Assembly: GCA_003164275.1 (NCBI GenBank)
Contig: PLSY01000328.1
Span: 11,514-20,599 of the forward strand
Origin: Acidimicrobiaceae bacterium
GTDB lineage: Bacteria > Actinomycetota > Acidimicrobiia > Acidimicrobiales > RAAP-2
Direction of reading: 5' to 3'
Length of the DNA stretch: 9,086 bases
The position numbers and the translations under genes were made by a program. The notes under the pieces were generated by a model, which worked only from the letters and a program-made list of their open reading frames with translations, ran no database searches and was not told the origin of the DNA. Positions 6,036 through 9,086 of this stretch are shown piece after piece (the first letter of the stretch is position 1; every line of letters begins with the position of its first letter).

Positions 6036-6275
6036 GTCCAAGTATTGACCGTCCCCGACGGGTGGGGCATCCCGACTTGCGTTGGCCGATGGCGAAAGCG
6101 TCGCTGCCAAGTGGCGTGTGCCATTCCCTCGGTAGGGCCACGACGTCGGGGTGACGCGCCGAGCGGAATGGTCGACCACCTTGGCCGTGGTGGAGGACCG
6201 CCCGTCAGCAGATGGAGCAGTTGGCCCTCCCTCAGCCCTCGCCCGCCGGGCCAACCCTCATCTACAGTCAGGCCC
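6036..6275. promoter_or_regulatory. Divergent intergenic region between the SRPBCC gene and the hydrolase operon
   Basis: This 240-base region must hold both outward promoters. On the plus strand TACAGT (6263-6268) lies 7 bases before the GTG start of the serine hydrolase, a leaderless arrangement; a -35 is not clear. On the minus strand AATACT lies just before the SRPBCC ATG. CCACC (6176-6180) and GGTGG (6189-6193) form a short hairpin. An open frame from an ATG at 6045 joins the hydrolase frame but does not look like protein of that family. Confidence 0.45.
6263..6268 (+). promoter_or_regulatory. -10 box for a leaderless hydrolase transcript
   Basis: TACAGT fits TANNNT and ends 7 bases before the GTG at 6276, so transcription would begin at or one base before the start codon. 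No ribosome site is present upstream of that GTG. A -35 box is not recognisable. Confidence 0.5.
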
Positions 6276-7376
6276 GTGGTCGAACAACAGGTTGTGGTGA
6301 AGCCCCTATGGGCTCTGCCGTCGCCGGATCCCGATGCCCCCTGGCTAACCGAGGAGTGGCCAATGGGGGAGCTACCCGCCGGCGTCGATGTCAAAGGCCT
6401 GATGGATCAGGCCTTTGCCCCTGATGGTCCGGTTCAGGACACGTACGCGGTGGTCATCGTCCATCACGGGCGGCTTGTCTTCGAGCGCTACGGGGGACTG
6501 CTGCCCCAGTGGGACAAGCCGGGCAAACCGGTGGTGCGTGAGACACCGCTGCTGTCATGGTCGATGGCCAAATCGATGCTCCACGCTGTGGTCGGCATGC
6601 TGGTCGCCGAAGGCCGGCTCTTCCTCGATGGGCCGCCACCGGTGCCTCAATGGGGCGAGGTCGGCGACCCTCGTCGGGCCATCACCCTCCAAGACCTGCT
6701 CGAGATGCGAGATGGCCTCGACTTCGTCGAGGACTATGAGGATCCCGGGGCCTCCGACGTGTTGCGGATGCTCTTCGGCGATGGGCAAGCCGACATGGCC
6801 ACGTTCGCTGCCGATCGGCCATTGGCCGTGGCCCCGGGCACCCGGTTCAACTACTCCAGCGGAACGAGCAACGTGATCTCCGGTGTCGTCGGCCGCGAGG
6901 TCGGGATGGGCGACGCCTATCGTCAGTTCCTCCAGGACAGGCTGTTCGGCCCCCTCGGCATGGATTCGGCCTCGGCCAGCTTTGACGACGCCGGGAACTG
7001 GATCGCCGCGTCCTATGTCTACGCAACCGCCCGTGACTACGCCCGCTTCGGCCTCTTCTATCTGCGGGACGGCCTGTGGTCGGGTCGTCGGCTGTTGCCC
7101 GTCGGATGGGTCGACCATGGCCGCACCCCACGGTCGGTGGATCCCGATGACGGCGACTACTACGGATCACACTGGTGGACGCGGGACGGTCCTTGGGGCA
7201 CATTCTGGGCGTCCGGCCATGAGGGTCAGTTCATCGACATCTGCCCGGCCCTGGATCTCGTTCTGGTCAGGATGGGTCGCACGGACGCTGATCACGCCGA
7301 AGCGCTGAAGCAGTGGCGCACAGAGGTGATCGAGGCCTTTGGTCACGCACACAACAAGGGGGAAGCCCATGGCTGA
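6276..7376 (+). CDS. Serine hydrolase, beta-lactamase fold (NylB/EstB-like)
   Basis: Class C beta-lactamase-fold hydrolase acting on an ester or amide. The 366 residues show the nucleophile motif LLSWSMAKS (92-100) with S96 and K99 as SxxK, then ITLQDLLEMRDGLDF (136-150) after it, FNYSSGTSNV (191-200) in the YxN/YSS position with Y193, and SGHEGQFI (313-320) in the place of the KTG/HxG motif. The pattern resembles 6-aminohexanoate-dimer hydrolase (NylB) and EstB esterases more than true beta-lactamases. No signal peptide is seen, so it is probably cytoplasmic. The start is taken as GTG at 6276, because residues such as WALPSPDPDAPWLTEEWP belong to the family and a TACAGT box lies 7 bases ahead; the ATG at 6045 would add 77 unlike residues. 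It overlaps the next gene by 8 bases. True substrate is unknown. Confidence 0.88.
   Translation: MVEQQVVVKPLWALPSPDPDAPWLTEEWPMGELPAGVDVKGLMDQAFAPDGPVQDTYAVVIVHHGRLVFERYGGLLPQWDKPGKPVVRETPLLSWSMAKSMLHAVVGMLVAEGRLFLDGPPPVPQWGEVGDPRRAITLQDLLEMRDGLDFVEDYEDPGASDVLRMLFGDGQADMATFAADRPLAVAPGTRFNYSSGTSNVISGVVGREVGMGDAYRQFLQDRLFGPLGMDSASASFDDAGNWIAASYVYATARDYARFGLFYLRDGLWSGRRLLPVGWVDHGRTPRSVDPDDGDYYGSHWWTRDGPWGTFWASGHEGQFIDICPALDLVLVRMGRTDADHAEALKQWRTEVIEAFGHAHNKGEAHG
6393..6416 (+). repeat. Perfect 11-bp inverted repeat inside the hydrolase gene
   Basis: AAAGGCCTGAT (6393-6403) and ATCAGGCCTTT (6406-6416) are exact complements separated by GG, so RNA could form a 9-bp stem with a 6-base loop about 120 bases into the gene. 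It encodes the ordinary-looking residues KGLMDQAF. It could slow ribosomes, be a protein-binding site, or be chance. Confidence 0.6.
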
Positions 7377-8133
7377 ACATCGAATTGACGTAGCGGACGA
7401 CGAGGGGGTCCGACTCATCGCCTTTAACCGGCCAGATGCCCGCAATGCATTCGACGTCGCCATGTACGGCGCGGTGACCGACGCCCTCAATGAAGCGCTC
7501 GATGATGACGGGACGAGGGTCGTGGTCCTCACCGGCCGGGGCAAGGCCTTCACGGCCGGACAGGACCTCCGCGAGATGGCGGCCATGGCGACAGGATCGG
7601 CTCCGCCGGGAGCCGGTAGAGGGTTCCCAGGTCTTCTCGACGCCGTTGTCGGCTTCGACAAGCCCCTACTGGCCGCCGTCCACGGCGCCGCCGTCGGTCT
7701 CGGCTGCACATTGCTCGCCCATGTCGACATGGTCCTCATCGAAGAGGGATCGAGGCTTCGAGCTCCCTTCGCCGAGATGGGGGTTCCACCCGAGGCGGCC
7801 AGCAGCTGGCTCCTGCCCGAACGGATGGGTTGGCAACGGGCGGCCTCCTTGCTGCTGGCGTCGGAGTGGATGGACGCCGCCGAGGCCGTGGAGGCCGGGC
7901 TGGGGCTCCGGGTCTGTCCTGCCGGGACGGTCTTGGACGAGACCATGGCCCTGGCCCACCGGATGGCCTCGTTCGCCCCCCACGCCACCCGCCAGATCAA
8001 GCGCCTAATGACCGCCCCACGGCGTGGGGAGATCGACGCCGCTCGGGCGCGGGAAGACGAGGCCTTCGCCGCCCTGTTCTCCGATCCGGCCACCAACCCT
8101 GGGACTCGTCTCACGGCCCGACTGGACGGTTGA
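7369..8133 (+). CDS. Enoyl-CoA hydratase/isomerase (crotonase) family protein
   Basis: Crotonase-fold enzyme acting on acyl-CoA thioesters, 254 residues, full length. The oxyanion-hole segments are GKAFTAGQDLREM (58-70) and AAVHGAAVGLGCTL (102-115). The two glutamates of true enoyl-CoA hydratase (rat E144 and E164) are replaced, by my alignment, by F134 and S160. Instead FAEMGVPPEAASSWLLPERMG (134-154) carries E142 in the PE-x-x-SS context seen in delta3,delta2-enoyl-CoA isomerases of the ECI2 type, so an isomerase is more likely than a hydratase. The ATG at 7369 is chosen because AAGGGGGA stands 6 bases before it and the family starts here; an ATG 10 codons upstream has no such site. It overlaps the hydrolase stop by 8 bases and is followed 3 bases after its TGA by the LLM gene, so all three are surely cotranscribed. 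Confidence 0.92.
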   Translation: MAEHRIDVADDEGVRLIAFNRPDARNAFDVAMYGAVTDALNEALDDDGTRVVVLTGRGKAFTAGQDLREMAAMATGSAPPGAGRGFPGLLDAVVGFDKPLLAAVHGAAVGLGCTLLAHVDMVLIEEGSRLRAPFAEMGVPPEAASSWLLPERMGWQRAASLLLASEWMDAAEAVEAGLGLRVCPAGTVLDETMALAHRMASFAPHATRQIKRLMTAPRRGEIDAARAREDEAFAALFSDPATNPGTRLTARLDG

Positions 8134-8136
8134 GCC

Positions 8137-8982
8137 ATGCGCATCGGCATCACGTCGTTCCTCACCGACCGGGCCATGGCCCCGGCGGCGCTGGCCCGGG
8201 CGGCCGAGGACCGAGGGTTCCACTCGTTCTACGTGCCCGAGCACACCCATCTGCCCGTAAGCGCGGATGAGCCCCCCTCGCTCGTCGAAGGGGTGCACCT
8301 AGAGGACTACCGGCGTAGTCTCGACCCTTTCGTCGCCCTGGCCACGGCCGCGTCGGTCACCGACCGCATCGTCCTCGGCACCGGGGTGGTGCTTCCCGCC
8401 CAGCACGACCCCATCGTTCTGGCCAAGGAGATCGCCACCCTCGACCATCTGAGCGGTGGCCGGGTCGTCCTCGGCATTGGCTTTGGATGGAACAAGTTGG
8501 AGGCTGCCGACCACGGGGTGGTGTTCTCCGAACGTCGGGCTATCGCCCGAGAGCACATGCTGTGCATGCAGGCCCTGTGGAGCGAGGAACAGGCCGAGTT
8601 CCACGGCCGGTATGTCTCGCTCGACCCCTGCTGGAGCTGGCCGAAGCCGATCCAGCAGCCGCGCGTGACGACGCTGGTGGGGGGAGCGGCCACCCCGACG
8701 GTCTTCGCCGCCATCGCCGAGTATGCCGATGGTTGGATGCCTATAGGGGGGAGGGGCCTGTCCGACGCCCTCCCCGTGCTGCGTCAGGCGCTGGCCGAAC
8801 GGGGACGAGATCCCGAGCTCCTCCGAGTGGTTCCCTTCGGCACGGTCCCGAGCGATGAGAAGCTGGCTCACTACCAAGCTTTGGGCATCGGGGAGGTGGT
8901 ACTCAGAGTGCCGTCGGCACCGGCCGACGAGATGCTGTCTGACCTCGACGCTTTCGCCGGCTACGTCGAACGGTTCGCCTAA
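8137..8982 (+). CDS. F420-dependent LLM-class oxidoreductase (Rv2161c-type)
   Basis: Luciferase-like monooxygenase-superfamily TIM-barrel enzyme of the TIGR03619 (Rv2161c) type, predicted to use the deazaflavin F420 rather than FMN. In 281 residues one sees MRIGITSF (strand 1), RAAEDRGFHSFYVPEHTHLP (21-40) with the family EHTH, LGTGVVLPAQHDPIVLAKEI (80-99), ATLDHLSGGRVVLGIGFGWN (100-119), ARE-HMLCMQALWSEEQAEFHG (137-157) and VGGAATPTVFAAIAEYADGW (181-200). All are standard for the group and the length is normal. The ATG is 3 bases after the TGA of the crotonase gene, without a strong ribosome site, suggesting translational coupling. Redox substrate is unknown; cofactor choice is assigned by family resemblance. 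Use of F420 supports an actinobacterial host. Confidence 0.93.
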   Translation: MRIGITSFLTDRAMAPAALARAAEDRGFHSFYVPEHTHLPVSADEPPSLVEGVHLEDYRRSLDPFVALATAASVTDRIVLGTGVVLPAQHDPIVLAKEIATLDHLSGGRVVLGIGFGWNKLEAADHGVVFSERRAIAREHMLCMQALWSEEQAEFHGRYVSLDPCWSWPKPIQQPRVTTLVGGAATPTVFAAIAEYADGWMPIGGRGLSDALPVLRQALAERGRDPELLRVVPFGTVPSDEKLAHYQALGIGEVVLRVPSAPADEMLSDLDAFAGYVERFA

Positions 8983-9000
8983 CCCTCCAACATGCCAGGC

Positions 9001-9014
9001 CCAAGGACCCTTGG
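9001..9014. terminator. Short hairpin between two convergent genes
   Basis: CCAAG-GACC-CTTGG lies in the 33-base gap between the LLM stop and the rpsT stop. It has no T-tract and only 5 bp, but its position between convergent genes fits a weak bidirectional terminator. Confidence 0.3.
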
Positions 9015-9015
9015 C

Positions 9016-9086
9016 TCAGGCGTCAGCCGACTGCGCCGCCGCGGCGCGACGCATGAGCCGAGCCTTGCGGTTGGCAGCCTGGTTCT
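9016..9086 (-). CDS. rpsT: Small ribosomal subunit protein bS20, C-terminal end (partial)
   Basis: The last 22 complete codons before the window edge read NQAANRKARLMRR followed by an alanine-rich tail AAAAQSADA and TGA (9018-9016); the incomplete codon before them ends in AG, compatible with Lys. Bacterial S20 ends in a helix of the pattern K-N-x-A-A-N/R-R-K-S-R-L-x-R-R, so the match is good. S20 binds 16S rRNA during 30S assembly. Only about a quarter of the protein is visible. It converges on the hydrolase operon and is not functionally linked to it. Confidence 0.8.
   Translation of the reverse strand, partial: NQAANRKARLMRRAAAAQSADA

Noticed and set aside
6045..6275. Start of the serine hydrolase at the ATG at 6045
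   Set aside because: The 77 extra residues do not look like the family, the region must hold the divergent promoters, and a leaderless GTG fits at 6276.
7167..8177. 336-codon open frame on the minus strand opposite the crotonase gene
   Set aside because: Ser/Ala/Arg-rich composition and complete overlap with a well-supported crotonase gene show it to be an antisense shadow.
1..9086. Search for CRISPR arrays, insertion sequences, att sites or phage genes
   Set aside because: No regularly spaced repeats, transposase or integrase sequence, or flanking direct repeats were seen.

Overview
The window is high-GC bacterial DNA with the marks of an actinobacterium. It carries a LexA operator of the actinobacterial CGAAC-N4-GTTCG type, an imuA'-imuB-dnaE2 mutagenesis cassette, an F420-type luciferase-like oxidoreductase, genes that appear to be translated from leaderless GTG/ATG starts, and the C-terminus of a bS20 protein of actinobacterial appearance. 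The Acidimicrobiia or relatives would fit, but that narrower placement is inference from protein flavour only.

Left part (1-3081, minus strand): an SOS translesion-synthesis operon read from right to left, imuA' (2264-3043), imuB (1170-2267), dnaE2 (starts at 1157 and leaves the window at base 1). imuA' and imuB overlap by 4 bases (GTGA), and dnaE2 follows 12 bases later. The promoter is TTGACC-N18-TATTCT. A perfect 26-bp palindrome containing the LexA box lies over the -10 edge, the start point and the ATG itself, so the transcript is probably leaderless. ImuB is clearly shorter than its relatives: the N-terminal palm/finger segment and most of the little-finger domain are absent, while the thumb, the clamp-motif region and the C-terminal ImuB-specific part remain.

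3044-3378 is a non-coding stretch between two minus-strand genes. Besides the SOS promoter it holds an unexplained plus-strand pattern: a TAATAT box, an extended Shine-Dalgarno sequence with no ATG behind it, a 14-codon frame with a CTG start, a set of nested inverted repeats with a duplicated GGAGGTGG, and a 14-bp GC hairpin that probably terminates the antiporter transcript.

Middle part (3379-6035, minus strand): an SRPBCC/polyketide-cyclase-like protein, a small VOC (glyoxalase-fold) protein and a CPA1-type Na+/H+ antiporter, in that transcriptional order, with gaps of 95 and 120 bases.

Right part (6276-8982, plus strand): a compact three-gene operon encoding a beta-lactamase-fold serine hydrolase (NylB/EstB-like), an enoyl-CoA hydratase/isomerase and an F420-dependent LLM-class oxidoreductase. 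The first two overlap by 8 bases and the last two are 3 bases apart. Together they look like a small catabolic set (hydrolysis of an ester or amide, acyl-CoA isomerisation, flavin/deazaflavin redox step) with unknown substrate. The window closes with the convergent C-terminal end of rpsT (bS20).
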